DNA from: Bacillota bacterium
Lineage (GTDB): Bacteria; Bacillota; Clostridia; Oscillospirales; Acutalibacteraceae
Reading direction: 5' to 3'
DNA: 22,441 bases
Assembly (NCBI GenBank): GCA_023412845.1
Contig: JAEZRH010000150.1
Location: 1-22,441, forward strand
Part shown: one piece after another, positions 22,439-22,441 of the stretch
Numbering within the stretch: the stretch's first letter is position 1
Layout of the letters: each line of letters opens with the position of its first letter
Made by a program: the position numbers and the translations under genes
The notes under the pieces: generated by a model
What the model was told of the DNA's origin: nothing
Seen by the model: only the letters and a program-made list of their open reading frames with translations
Database searches by the model: none

Positions 22439-22441
22439 AGC

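Overview
The window looks like part of the chromosome of a spore-forming, high-GC member of the Clostridia, probably an Oscillospirales/Ruminococcaceae-type anaerobe. This placement is an inference. It rests on a SpoIIID-type sporulation regulator fragment, strong AGGAGG ribosome sites, a Rex-type redox operator in front of an iron alcohol dehydrogenase, a FAD/Rieske fusion oxidoreductase, a YknXYZ/MacB-like exporter and a Gram-positive style two-component system. There are no rRNA, tRNA or CRISPR features.

Layout. 1-1203: C-terminal 400 codons of a large serine recombinase (5' end outside the window). 1187-1339: directly after it, the 3' part of spoIIID, so the recombinase lies at the end of an element inserted in the DNA-binding helix of that gene. 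1399-1488: hairpins and a T-run. 1631-3554: phasin-like coiled-coil gene and an overlapping UbiB/AarF kinase-like gene. 3568-4017 (-): Lrp/AsnC regulator with its own promoter and a hairpin in its leader. 4630-6236: aspartate ammonia-lyase plus a 59-codon small ORF, closed by a terminator. 6285-7008: a noncoding stretch with a strong promoter, a candidate structured RNA, several hairpins and a copy of a dispersed repeat. 7009-8550: HAD phosphatase and an aromatic-acid-exporter-like membrane protein. 8603-9772 (-): iron alcohol dehydrogenase with a Rex-like operator. 9945-11129: membrane diguanylate cyclase. 11080-12573 (-): FAD/Rieske oxidoreductase, overlapping the cyclase tail to tail.

12748-21322 is almost entirely minus strand. 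Read in the direction of transcription it holds a lytic transglycosylase, a response regulator, a histidine kinase, a terminator, a long membrane-fusion (HlyD-like) subunit, a MacB-type permease, a Gly/Ser-rich lipoprotein, an ABC ATPase broken by a frameshift in its signature motif, and a secreted Ig-like protein. The last five are tightly packed and look like one transcription unit, probably controlled by the adjacent two-component system. The kinase sensor loop and the permease extracellular domain both carry MPGG-type glycine-rich segments, and the lipoprotein is Gly-rich too. 21569-22438: patatin-like phospholipase.

The two strongest leads are the interrupted spoIIID, a possible skin-like developmental DNA rearrangement, and the candidate noncoding RNA region at 6400-6960. 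The exporter locus with its broken ATPase comes next.
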